A DNA stretch of 24,155 nt. Origin: an uncultured Collinsella sp. Lineage in GTDB: Bacteria; Actinomycetota; Coriobacteriia; Coriobacteriales; Coriobacteriaceae. Below are positions 7,700 to 14,655 of the stretch, one piece after another. The position numbers and the translations under genes are program-made. The stretch lies in the NCBI GenBank assembly GCA_900546455.1, contig URCS01000031.1, positions 1 to 24,155 on the forward strand, given 5' to 3'. The number at the start of each line of letters is the position of its first letter. The first letter of the stretch is position 1. The notes beneath the pieces were generated by a model. The model saw only the letters and a program-made list of their open reading frames with translations, searched no databases and was not told where the DNA came from.

Positions 7700-8557
7700 T
7701 TACTCAACGACCTTATCCGGCTGGATGAGCTCCTCGTAGTAGCTGATATGTTCGCGAGCGTCTTCAATCTCGGGCAGCAGGAAGTTGTAGATGACTTCGA
7801 TGATCATCGTGGCACTGATCTTAGAGAACGCAAAGTCGCCTGTCGTCAGCAGCGCTTCGTGGTTGACGGTATAAAAAGTGTAGTCTGCCAGACGCGCGAG
7901 CGGGGATTTGCTGTCGCTGCTGATGACGACTACGGTTGCGCCGCAGTTGCGAGCCGCTTTTGCCATGCGATTCAGTCGGCGCGATTTGCCGGAGTTTGAG
8001 ATTAGCACGATGACGTCACCCGGGCGCAACGTGAGCGCAAAGCCGATTGATGTCTCGCTAATGGTGCTCGCCATGCAGCGCAGGCCCAGCTGCGAAAACT
8101 TAAACGTCGCATCGAGCGCGACCGCGTTCGTATTGCCCACAGCTGCAAACTCAATAACCCCTGCATGCTTAAGGGCATGCACAACAGCCGCCAGCGTATC
8201 GTGGTCGATCCCGTCGATGGTCGCATTAAGCTCGCTCACCTTGGCAGCCAGGATGTTCTTAAGGCTCTGCTCCATGTTGTCGAGCGATACCTCGTCGGTC
8301 AGGCCCTCGTTGCGCTGACTCTCCAAGTCGCGCGCCAACGAAAACTGAAAGCTGCGGAAGCTGCCAAAGCCAAGCTTGCGGCAGAAGCGCGAAACGGTCG
8401 CCTCGGACGTGGCGGCGGCGCGCGAGAGCTGAGCCGCCGTGAGGCGTGGCGCCTCGGACTGGTGCTCCAATATATAGTCGACAATGCGCTGCTCGGACTC
8501 GCTGTATCCCTGATGGGTACTAATGAGGGAAAGTGCGCTCTTGCTACTATCGGTCAT
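7700..8557 (-). CDS. RpiR family transcriptional regulator (HTH + SIS domain)
   Basis: 285 residues from ATG 8557 (MTDSSKSAL), chosen over the longer in-frame ATG at 8605 because AGGAG lies 5-9 bases upstream and the protein then starts like its family. The N-terminal helix-turn-helix (about 1-80) includes LTAAQLSRAAATSEATVSRFCRKLGF. The SIS sugar-phosphate-binding domain (about 115-250) includes VIEFAAVGNTNAVALDATFKF and VIVLISNSGKSRRLNRMAKAA. RpiR proteins sense phosphosugars and control nearby sugar genes. It is divergent from the fructose PTS permease, so that operon is the likely target and a fructose-phosphate the likely effector (inference). Confidence 0.92.
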   Translation of the reverse strand: MTDSSKSALSLISTHQGYSESEQRIVDYILEHQSEAPRLTAAQLSRAAATSEATVSRFCRKLGFGSFRSFQFSLARDLESQRNEGLTDEVSLDNMEQSLKNILAAKVSELNATIDGIDHDTLAAVVHALKHAGVIEFAAVGNTNAVALDATFKFSQLGLRCMASTISETSIGFALTLRPGDVIVLISNSGKSRRLNRMAKAARNCGATVVVISSDSKSPLARLADYTFYTVNHEALLTTGDFAFSKISATMIIEVIYNFLLPEIEDAREHISYYEELIQPDKVVE

Positions 8558-8605
8558 GGATGGCTCCTGGTTGGCATGAAAATCTAACTTGATTTGCAAT
8601 GCCAT

Positions 8606-8611
8606 AGTATA
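8606..8611 (-). promoter_or_regulatory. Possible -10 box (TATACT) of the RpiR gene
   Basis: On the reverse strand TATACT lies 49-54 bases upstream of the regulator's ATG. No good -35 is visible at 16-18 bases. Confidence 0.35.
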
Positions 8612-8637
8612 CGGGCATTTTCAATTACAAGATACAC

Positions 8638-8702
8638 CTTGCCGTTTCAAGTGTTGATGGTAAACTTTCACTTGCCGTTTACGGTTATGAAAGAACCTTT
8701 CA
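8638..8702. promoter_or_regulatory. Cluster of repeats in the divergent rpiR / PTS spacer, probable operator
   Basis: The spacer holds a perfect 10-bp direct repeat CTTGCCGTTT at 8638-8647 and 8671-8680, spaced 33 bases (about three helical turns). It also holds three inverted repeats: CAAGTG/CACTTG (8648-8653, 8669-8674), GTAAAC/GTTTAC (8660-8665, 8677-8682) and TGAAAG-AAC-CTTTCA (8688-8702). This density between a divergent regulator and its likely target suggests RpiR binding sites. Confidence 0.55.
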
Positions 8703-8829
8703 CCGGAGAATTGCGCCTTGTCTCTTCTCACGCGGACGGTAGGTTGGTATCTTTCAGTTGTGGAAAAACGCGCATCGAAGCGCGTGTAAGGGAGCGCCCG
8801 AGGGCGCTGTACTCAAGAAGGAGGGACAC

Positions 8830-10833
8830 ATGGCTAAGTTTGACATCATCGCCGCGACCGGTTGCCCGACCGGCATTGCGCACACCTTCATGGCGAAGGA
8901 GGCGCTGGAGAAGGCAGCTGCCGAGCGCGGTCTGACCATTAAGGTCGAGACTCATGGCCAGGTCGGTGTCGAGAACGAGCTCACCAAGAGCGAGATCGCC
9001 GGTGCCAAGGCCGTCGTCGTCGCAGCCGATAAGGATGTCCAGGCGGAGCGTTTCGCCGGTAAGCCCATGGTTTCCGTTGGTGTTTCCAAGGCCCTGTCTG
9101 TCGAGGCTGCTGGTAAGCTGATCGACCGCGCGCTCGCCGCCAAGGGCGACGACACGGTTGCCGCTGCCGCCGATGTCGAGGACGAGGTCGAGGAGAAGGA
9201 GTCCATCGGCCACGTCATCTACAAGCACCTCATGAACGGCGTCAGCCACATGCTGGTCTTCGTCGTTGCCGGTGGTGTTCTGACCGCCATTTCGTTCCTG
9301 TGGGGCATCACGTCCTTTGATTCGACGGCTGCCGACTACAACAGCTTTGCTGCGATGCTCAAGATCATCGGCGGCATCGCCATGAACCTTATGGTTCCGG
9401 TGCTTTCCGCCTACATCGCCGAATCCATCGGCAAGCGCCCGGCGCTCGTCCCCGGTTTCGTTGCCGGTATGATTGCCATCCAGGGCCTGCCTGTTAACGC
9501 CGAGACCGGCATGATCGACGCCGGTGGCGCCGGCGTGGGCTTCGGCTTCCTGGGCGGCATCGTCGGCGGCTTCCTCGCCGGCTATGTCATCCTGCTGCTC
9601 GAGAAGGTTTTCTCTAAAATTCCCGCGAGCCTTAATGGCCTGAAGGCAATCTTCCTGTATCCGCTGTGCTCTACCGCCATCGTCGGCCTGGTCATGCTCG
9701 GTATTTCCGGCCCCATGGCTGCCATTAACCAGGGTATGATGGATTTCCTGCAGAGCCTCGGTAACTCCGGTCCGGTGATCCTTGGCCTGGCCATCGGCTG
9801 CATGTGCGCCTTTGATATGGGCGGCCCGGTCAACAAGGCTGCTTACGCTACTGGTACCTTCCTGCTCGGTACCGCTCTCGAAGCTGGCGTCGGCACCGAG
9901 ACCTACAACTTCGGCACCAACTTCATGGCTGCCGTCTCCGCCGCTTGCATCGTTCCGCCGCTGATCACCACCTTCGCCGTCGCTGTCGGCAAGAAGTACT
10001 TCAGCCAGGAGGATCATGACGCCGGTATCGTCAACCTCATCCTTGGTTGCACCCACATCACCGAGGGCGCCATTCCGTTCATGACCAAGAACATCTGGCC
10101 CGTCATGCCCATCATGATGCTCGGTTCTTCCATCGCTTCCATCTTGACCATCTTCTTCAACGTTCACGATCCGGCGCCTCACGGCGGCTTCCTGGTCCTG
10201 CCCGTTGTCGAGAACGGTCCGCTGTGGGTCCTCGCGATCCTCATCGGCGCTGTGGTCGGTGGTATCCTGTTCGTGGCCTTCAAGAAGTACGACTTCGAGA
10301 AGAATCAGAAGGCCGCTCCTGTAGCCAAGTCCGTTGAGGCCCCCAAGGCCGCTGCCGTCGAGGCCCCCAAGGCCGAGGCTGCCGACTTCGTGAAGGTCGA
10401 GAACGTCTTTGTCGCCGAGGACTTCGCTTCTCGTGACGAGGCTCTGAGCTTCGTTTCCAACCAGGCTGTCAAGGCCGGTATCGCCAGCGACGCCGACGCC
10501 GTGATGAACGCCTTCCTGGCCCGCGAGGCCGAGGGCACCACGGGCATGATGGAGGGCTTCGCCATCCCGCATGCCAAGTCCGACGCCATTACCGAGGCTG
10601 CCGTCATCGTCGTCAAGGACGAGTCCGGCGTGACCGGTTGGGACACCATGGACGGCGCTCCCGTCAACGTTGCCATCGCCCTGCTCATCCCGGGCGCTCA
10701 GGCTGGAACCACGCACCTCAAGATCCTGTCCAAGGTCGCCGAGGCGCTTATGGACGAGGACTTCCGTGCCACCGTCAAGGGTTCCACCGACGCCGCCGAG
10801 ATCGCCAAGACGATCAACGGCCGCCTGGTCTAA
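8830..10833 (+). CDS. fruA: PTS fructose-type transporter, fused subunits IIB-IIC-IIA
   Basis: 667 residues from ATG 8830, with AAGGAGGG at 8818-8825. Brings fructose (or a related sugar) through the membrane and phosphorylates it at C1. Domain order: IIB (1-105), with MAKFDIIAATGCPTGIAHT and phospho-acceptor Cys12; IIC (about 125-500), many membrane segments with GNLA-poor, Gly-rich loops and the TEGAIPFMTKNIWPVMP block typical of fructose IIC; an Ala/Pro/Lys linker (KAAPVAKSVEAPKAAAVEAPK); then IIA (about 520-667), with GFAIPHAKSDAI and phospho-His581. B. subtilis FruA is A-B-C and E. coli FruA lacks a IIA, so B-C-A is a different arrangement. HPr and Enzyme I genes follow downstream and the RpiR gene is divergent. 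Fructose is the best guess; mannose or another ketose cannot be excluded. Confidence 0.93.
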   Translation: MAKFDIIAATGCPTGIAHTFMAKEALEKAAAERGLTIKVETHGQVGVENELTKSEIAGAKAVVVAADKDVQAERFAGKPMVSVGVSKALSVEAAGKLIDRALAAKGDDTVAAAADVEDEVEEKESIGHVIYKHLMNGVSHMLVFVVAGGVLTAISFLWGITSFDSTAADYNSFAAMLKIIGGIAMNLMVPVLSAYIAESIGKRPALVPGFVAGMIAIQGLPVNAETGMIDAGGAGVGFGFLGGIVGGFLAGYVILLLEKVFSKIPASLNGLKAIFLYPLCSTAIVGLVMLGISGPMAAINQGMMDFLQSLGNSGPVILGLAIGCMCAFDMGGPVNKAAYATGTFLLGTALEAGVGTETYNFGTNFMAAVSAACIVPPLITTFAVAVGKKYFSQEDHDAGIVNLILGCTHITEGAIPFMTKNIWPVMPIMMLGSSIASILTIFFNVHDPAPHGGFLVLPVVENGPLWVLAILIGAVVGGILFVAFKKYDFEKNQKAAPVAKSVEAPKAAAVEAPKAEAADFVKVENVFVAEDFASRDEALSFVSNQAVKAGIASDADAVMNAFLAREAEGTTGMMEGFAIPHAKSDAITEAAVIVVKDESGVTGWDTMDGAPVNVAIALLIPGAQAGTTHLKILSKVAEALMDEDFRATVKGSTDAAEIAKTINGRLV

Positions 10834-10875
10834 TCCACCAGCTCGCGAATAACATCGCCCCCTGTATATAAGGCG

Positions 10876-10905
10876 GAGTCCCTCTCCAGGGCCTCACCCT
10901 TTTTT
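10876..10905 (+). terminator. Rho-independent terminator after the PTS permease
   Basis: Stem GAG-t-CCCT (10876-10883) pairs with AGGG-c-CTC (10888-10895), with one mismatch and a 4-base loop; ACCC and then six T follow. It separates the permease transcript from ptsH-ptsI-fruK. Confidence 0.7.
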
Positions 10906-10916
10906 CTATCCTTCCC

Positions 10917-10989
10917 ATAAGTTGCGGTGAAATAGGGACTGTTTAAACGGTTCAACCCCAAATTCAGTCCCTATTTAACCGCAACTTAT
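10917..10989. repeat. Long inverted repeat, 25-bp arms
   Basis: Left arm 10917-10941 and right arm 10965-10989 are complementary over 25 bases with a single mismatch (G10929 against A10977), around a 23-base loop. Arms include AAATAGGGACTG / CAGTCCCTATTT. It has no T-run, and the preceding terminator makes it redundant as one. It looks like a dispersed palindromic (REP- or MITE-like) unit. Confidence 0.85.
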
Positions 10990-11312
10990 AAAAGGGCATA
11001 GAGAGGGCCGCCTGTCGAGTCTTTGTTGCGAACAGGTCATCAGCCAGAATTCCGTTCGCACGATATTACTCTGGACCGACCGAGTTTCCGCAGCTCGCCT
11101 GCCGGGCGGGCGCGGGTTAAGTTTGTCGCGAGTTCCGCACGCAAAGGAAAGCACTTAATGTGCTTTCCGTCTTGCGCAGGACTGTAGAGCAGCAAACTTA
11201 ACCCGCGCCCGCCCGGCGAGCAAGCGGACGACAAACACATCTGTCCAACAATTCGCCCGAAACATAATGAAAAACCGTTTGATGTGAGTTAATATAAACA
11301 ACGTCGTGAATC
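10990..11312. repeat. Gene-free spacer with nested large inverted repeat before ptsH
   Basis: No believable gene in this stretch. A 7-bp inverted repeat TGCGAAC/GTTCGCA lies at 11027-11033 and 11054-11060. A perfect 25-bp GC-rich inverted repeat follows (arms 11101-11125 and 11193-11217). Inside its 67-base loop is a second hairpin: CGCAA plus GGAAAGCAC (11140-11154) pairing with GTGCTTTCC plus TTGCG (11160-11176). GTTTGTCG (11121-11128) could instead pair with CGACAAAC (11229-11236), an alternative fold that would open the end of the large stem. It could be a mobile palindromic element or a structured leader RNA. Confidence 0.8.
11293..11298 (+). promoter_or_regulatory. Possible -10 box (TATAAA) for ptsH
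   Basis: AT-rich TTAATATAAAC 65-75 bases upstream of the ptsH ATG. A -35 match at the proper distance is not convincing (TTGATG at 11279-11284 is too close). If used, the leader would carry the whole 11313-11359 hairpin. Confidence 0.3.
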
Positions 11313-11359
11313 TGACTCCTGCCACATGCATGACAGGGGTTAAACACAAAAAGGAGTCA
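11313..11359 (+). promoter_or_regulatory. ptsH leader that can hide its own ribosome-binding site
   Basis: TGACTCCT (11313-11320) is a perfect 8-base complement of AGGAGTCA (11352-11359), which contains the ptsH Shine-Dalgarno AGGAG (11352-11356). Between them a smaller CCTG/CAGG stem can form. Folding would block initiation at ATG 11363, so translation of HPr may be regulated. No trans-acting factor or ligand can be named. Confidence 0.5.
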
Positions 11360-11362
11360 ACT

Positions 11363-11626
11363 ATGGTTTCTGAGAAGGCTACCCTCGTTAATCCTCAGGG
11401 TCTGCACATGCGTCCGGCTGGTCTGTTCGCCTCCACCATGGGCAAGTATGCCTGTGACGTGACGGTCGTCACCCCCGAGAAGGAGGTCAACGGCAAGTCC
11501 CCGATGGCCCTCATGGCTGCTGGTATCCCCTGCGGTACCGAGGTCGAGGTCAAGTGCGACGGCGCTGACGAGGCCGAGGCTCTGGCTGCTGCCATCGAGC
11601 TCATCAAGAGCGGTCTTGGCGAGTAG
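11363..11626 (+). CDS. ptsH: Phosphocarrier protein HPr
   Basis: 87 residues, standard size. It relays the phosphate from Enzyme I to sugar-specific IIA domains. Phospho-acceptor His15 lies in NPQGLHMRPAG. The regulatory Ser46 is present in NGKSPMALMAAG, so Ser phosphorylation by an HPr kinase is possible in principle, but no hprK is in the window. Start ATG 11363 with AGGAG at 11352-11356. It has its own likely promoter region, separated from the permease by a terminator, and is followed by a terminator-like hairpin before ptsI, which fits HPr being made in excess over Enzyme I. Confidence 0.97.
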   Translation: MVSEKATLVNPQGLHMRPAGLFASTMGKYACDVTVVTPEKEVNGKSPMALMAAGIPCGTEVEVKCDGADEAEALAAAIELIKSGLGE

Positions 11627-11671
11627 AACTCAAACGGGTCGCATGTTGAACAACTAAGTTCATATTTGGGG

Positions 11672-11707
11672 GCGCAGTGACCTGTTGTAAGGTAGCTGCG
11701 CTCTTTT
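11672..11707 (+). terminator. Terminator-like hairpin between ptsH and ptsI
   Basis: GCGCAG-tg-ACCT (11672-11683) pairs with AGGT-ag-CTGCGC (11690-11701), loop GTTGTA, then TCTTTTGT. It could be a partial terminator that lowers ptsI expression relative to ptsH. A TTGTCA just after it (11706-11711) might be a -35 for ptsI. Confidence 0.55.
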
Positions 11708-11753
11708 GTCATGGATATGGCAAAACGCTTTATCACATGACACGGAGAGAGGA

Positions 11754-13463
11754 ATGGGAATGTATCAGGGAGTCAACGCTTCCGAGGGCATCGGTATCGG
11801 CACCGTCATGGTCGCCGTCGATCCCGACTTGACGTTTGAGCCGCACGAGGTTGCTGATTCGGCAGCAGAGAAGGAGCGCTATCAGTCCGCTCTTTCGGTC
11901 TTCTGCGAGAAGACCCAGGCTCAGGCCGACCACATGAAGGAGACGGTGGGCGAGGCCGAGGCCGAGATCATGAGCGGACATATTGTCCTGGCTCAGGATC
12001 CGGGTATGACCGACGCCATCAACGCCGCCATTGACGGTGGTACCTGCGCCGAGCAGGCGCTCATGGACACCTCGACCATGTTCGAGAACATGTTCCTGTC
12101 CATGGACGACGAGATGTTCCGTCTGCGCGCGGCCGACATCGCCGACATCCGCACCGGTATTCTGGCCGAGCTGCTGGGCAAGGAGGTCGTCGACCTCTCC
12201 GTCCTGCCCGAGAACACCGTCGTTGTCGTGCACGACCTCACGCCGTCCATGACCGCCACGATCGATAAGGCCCACGTTGCCGGTATCGTCACCGAGACCG
12301 GTGGCCGCACGTCGCACTCCGCGATTATTGCGCGCGCCCTTGAGATCCCGGCTGTCCTTTCGGTTTCCAATAGCTGCACCGCGCTGCGCAACGGTATGAC
12401 CGTTGTCGTCGACGGTGGCAAGGGTATCGTCGAGGCCGATCCCGACGAGGAGACGCTCGCCGCCTACACCGCCAAGGCCGAGGCCTTCGCTGCCGAGAAG
12501 GCAGCCCTCGAGGCCTTCCGTGGCAAGCCGTCCGTGACTGCCGATGGCATCAAGAAGATCATCGCCTGCAACATCGGTAACCCTGATGACGTGCCCAACG
12601 CGCTCGATCACGATGCCGAGGCCATCGGTCTGTTCCGCTCCGAGTTCCTGTTCATGGACTCTGCCGAGCTTCCTTCCGAGGAGGAGCAGTTCAACGCCTA
12701 CCGTAAGGTCGCAAGCGCGCTCAAGGGCGCTCCGGTCATCATCCGCACGCTCGATGTTGGCGGCGACAAGGAGATTCCGTATCTGCACATGGTCAAGGAA
12801 GATAACCCCTTCATGGGCTTCCGCGCCGTGCGTTACTGCCTGGCCAATCCCGACCAGTACAAGGTCCAGCTCCGCGCTCTGCTGCGCGCTAGCGCCTTCG
12901 GTGACGTCAAGATCATGATCCCGCTCGTCACCTGCGTCGAGGAGGTCTTGGCTGTCAAGGAGCTCGTCGAGCAGTGTAAGGCCGAGCTGACCGAAGAGGG
13001 TCGCAAGTTCAACGAGAACATCGAGGTCGGCATCATGGTCGAGACGCCTGCCGCTTCGCTGCTCGCAGACCGTCTTGCCGAGGTCGCCGACTTCTTCTCC
13101 ATCGGCACCAACGACCTGATCGGCTACACCATGTGCGCCGACCGTGGCAACGACACCATCTCCAACCTGTACCAGGTTTACTATCCCGCCGTGCTCCGCT
13201 CGCTCAAGAACATCATCGAGAGCGGCGTGAAGGCCGGCATCATGGTCGGTATGTGCGGCGAGGCCGCTGCCGATCCGCTGCTCGAGCCGCTGCTGATCAG
13301 CTGGGGCCTGGAGGAGTTCTCGATGAGTGCTCCGTCGATCCTGCGCGCCCGTAAGACCATCAGCCAGTGGACCAAGGCCGAGTGCGACGAGCTCGCCGAG
13401 AAGGCGCTCGCCTGCAACACCGCCGCCGAGGTCAAGGCACTGCTCGAGTCCGCAGCTCGCTAA
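11754..13463 (+). CDS. ptsI: PTS Enzyme I (phosphoenolpyruvate-protein phosphotransferase)
   Basis: 569 residues. Takes phosphate from phosphoenolpyruvate onto a His and passes it to HPr; cytoplasmic dimer. N-terminal HPr-binding and phospho-His domain (1-230), with GGRTSHSAIIARALEIPAV carrying active His188. C-terminal PEP-binding TIM barrel (about 255-569), with RSEFLFMD, LDVGGDKEIPYL, GFRAVRYCL, EVGIMVETPAA, FFSIGTNDLIGYTM and catalytic Cys501 in VGMCGEAAADP. The start is 11754, with GGAG at 11744-11747; ATG 11760 is almost as good. It probably serves all PTS permeases of the cell, since HPr and EI genes are usually single. Confidence 0.97.
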   Translation: MGMYQGVNASEGIGIGTVMVAVDPDLTFEPHEVADSAAEKERYQSALSVFCEKTQAQADHMKETVGEAEAEIMSGHIVLAQDPGMTDAINAAIDGGTCAEQALMDTSTMFENMFLSMDDEMFRLRAADIADIRTGILAELLGKEVVDLSVLPENTVVVVHDLTPSMTATIDKAHVAGIVTETGGRTSHSAIIARALEIPAVLSVSNSCTALRNGMTVVVDGGKGIVEADPDEETLAAYTAKAEAFAAEKAALEAFRGKPSVTADGIKKIIACNIGNPDDVPNALDHDAEAIGLFRSEFLFMDSAELPSEEEQFNAYRKVASALKGAPVIIRTLDVGGDKEIPYLHMVKEDNPFMGFRAVRYCLANPDQYKVQLRALLRASAFGDVKIMIPLVTCVEEVLAVKELVEQCKAELTEEGRKFNENIEVGIMVETPAASLLADRLAEVADFFSIGTNDLIGYTMCADRGNDTISNLYQVYYPAVLRSLKNIIESGVKAGIMVGMCGEAAADPLLEPLLISWGLEEFSMSAPSILRARKTISQWTKAECDELAEKALACNTAAEVKALLESAAR

Positions 13464-13480
13464 TTTGGTATCAGAGGTAA

Positions 13481-13510
13481 CCGCGTGGTTGGAATGGGCC
13501 GGCCACGCGG
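13481..13510 (+). repeat. Hairpin in the ptsI-fruK spacer
   Basis: CCGCGTGG (13481-13488) and CCACGCGG (13503-13510) form a perfect 8-bp stem with a 14-base loop. No T-run follows, so it is not a classical terminator. It may affect mRNA stability or expression ratio of the two genes. Confidence 0.5.
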
Positions 13511-13537
13511 CCCTCACATATACAGGGGGTACTGTAA

Positions 13538-14470
13538 ATGTTCTACACGCTAACCGCTAACCCGGCTGTCGACATGACGGTTTCGAGCTCTCCGCTCGAG
13601 CCCGACGAGAACGTCCGCACCGGTTCGGCCAGCTACACGGCTAACGGCAAGGGCCTCGACGTGTCCTTCGCCTTTAAGAAGATGGGCGTCGACACCGTCG
13701 CGCTCGGCTTCTTCGCTGGCTTCACGGGCAAGTTCATCGTCGAGGAGGTCATGAACCTGGGTTGCCTCTGCCGCCCGGTCTGGACCGACGGTATCACGCG
13801 CATTAACACCTACGTCAACGATGGCCAGCACGAGTACGGCATCCTGAACCCCGGCGCCCCGATCACGCCGCAGCACCAGGAGGAGCTCTACAACATCCTG
13901 GACACCGCGGGCGATCTCGAGTGCCTGATCGTCTCCGGCTCCGTGCCTCCCAAAGCTACGCCCGACTTCCTGGCTCAGGTCATGGAGCACGCTCAGGCTC
14001 GTGGCGCCGACGTCGTCCTGGACCTGTCCTCCGATAAGCTCAAGGAGCTCGCTCACAAGAAGCCGCTGCTCATCAAGCCGAACCATCACGAGATGAAGGC
14101 CATCTTCGGCGTGCCGGTCGACACCGACGACGAGGTCCGCGTTGCCATGAAGATGGCTCACGACGCCGGCGTTCAGAACGTGCTGCTCACCCGTGGTAGC
14201 CGCGGCGACGCTTACTTCTCCAACGGCGAGGACATTTGGTACGCCAAGCGTGAGTTCAACATCAAGCTGGTTTCTTCCGTCTGCGCCGGCGACTGCACCC
14301 TCGCTGCGTTCCTGCACAAGTGGTACAGGGATCGCGACAACGTCGAGGAGGCCATGAAGCTCGCTATGGCCACCGGCGCCAACGTTGCCGAGTCCGTCGG
14401 CATCGGCGACTTCGGTCACGTCGATGAGTACAGCAAGCGCGTTGCTGTCCGCAAGCTCGATCGTCAGTAA
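13538..14470 (+). CDS. fruK: PfkB-family 1-phosphofructokinase (copy 1)
   Basis: 310 residues from ATG 13538, with AGGGGG at 13524-13529. It should phosphorylate fructose-1-phosphate, the product of the PTS permease, to fructose-1,6-bisphosphate. The FYTLTANPAVDMTV start, DGITRINTYV block, and LIKPNHHEM are typical of the FruK/LacC branch. The ATP-site motif GAGDS, expected near the end, reads CAGDC (249-253) with catalytic Asp252 kept; GGKGxN in the N-terminal part reads NGKGLD. The same region in copy 2 is CAGDS. It follows ptsI and ends in a strong terminator. LacC-like tagatose-6-phosphate kinase activity cannot be excluded from sequence. Confidence 0.9.
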   Translation: MFYTLTANPAVDMTVSSSPLEPDENVRTGSASYTANGKGLDVSFAFKKMGVDTVALGFFAGFTGKFIVEEVMNLGCLCRPVWTDGITRINTYVNDGQHEYGILNPGAPITPQHQEELYNILDTAGDLECLIVSGSVPPKATPDFLAQVMEHAQARGADVVLDLSSDKLKELAHKKPLLIKPNHHEMKAIFGVPVDTDDEVRVAMKMAHDAGVQNVLLTRGSRGDAYFSNGEDIWYAKREFNIKLVSSVCAGDCTLAAFLHKWYRDRDNVEEAMKLAMATGANVAESVGIGDFGHVDEYSKRVAVRKLDRQ

Positions 14471-14498
14471 TCGGAACGCGACATATTCGTGCGCATGC

Positions 14499-14530
14499 GG
14501 CGCCCCGGTTTCGGCCGGGGCGCCTTTTTT
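14499..14530 (+). terminator. Rho-independent terminator after fruK copy 1
   Basis: A perfect 10-bp stem GGCGCCCCGG (14499-14508) / CCGGGGCGCC (14515-14524), loop of six, then six T. Confidence 0.96.
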
Positions 14531-14615
14531 GTTCCGTCATGGGGGATGTTCTGCCGTACTTCATCGCTTCCACACCGTTCACCGAGTTGTCCTAGCCTTT
14601 TACCGATGCGTGGAA

Positions 14616-14621
14616 TATACT
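14616..14621 (+). promoter_or_regulatory. Possible -10 box (TATACT) for fruK copy 2
   Basis: TATACT lies 35 bases upstream of the ATG at 14656, after a terminator, so copy 2 must have its own promoter. No good -35 is seen at 17 bases; TTGTCC at 14587 is 23 bases away. Confidence 0.4.
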
Positions 14622-14655
14622 TTCATTAACACGTTGCTTCGTGAAAGGAACATTC

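Noticed and set aside
8728..10716. 662-residue reverse-strand ORF opposite the PTS permease
   Set aside because: It mirrors a clear forward gene with intact IIB, IIC and IIA motifs; His/Gly/Asp/Val-rich antisense translation is typical of GC-ending codon use.
10941..10948. GTTTAAAC palindrome in the loop of the 10917 repeat
   Set aside because: An eight-base palindrome can occur by chance and has no further context.
10917..11217. Possible CRISPR array
   Set aside because: The repeats are inverted, not direct and evenly spaced, and no cas genes are near.
11040..11349. Two short reverse ORFs in the ptsH upstream region
   Set aside because: They lie in the inverted repeats and lack ribosome-binding sites and protein-like composition.
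11733..13517. 594-residue reverse-strand ORF opposite ptsI
   Set aside because: Antisense shadow of Enzyme I; no family motifs and repetitive composition.
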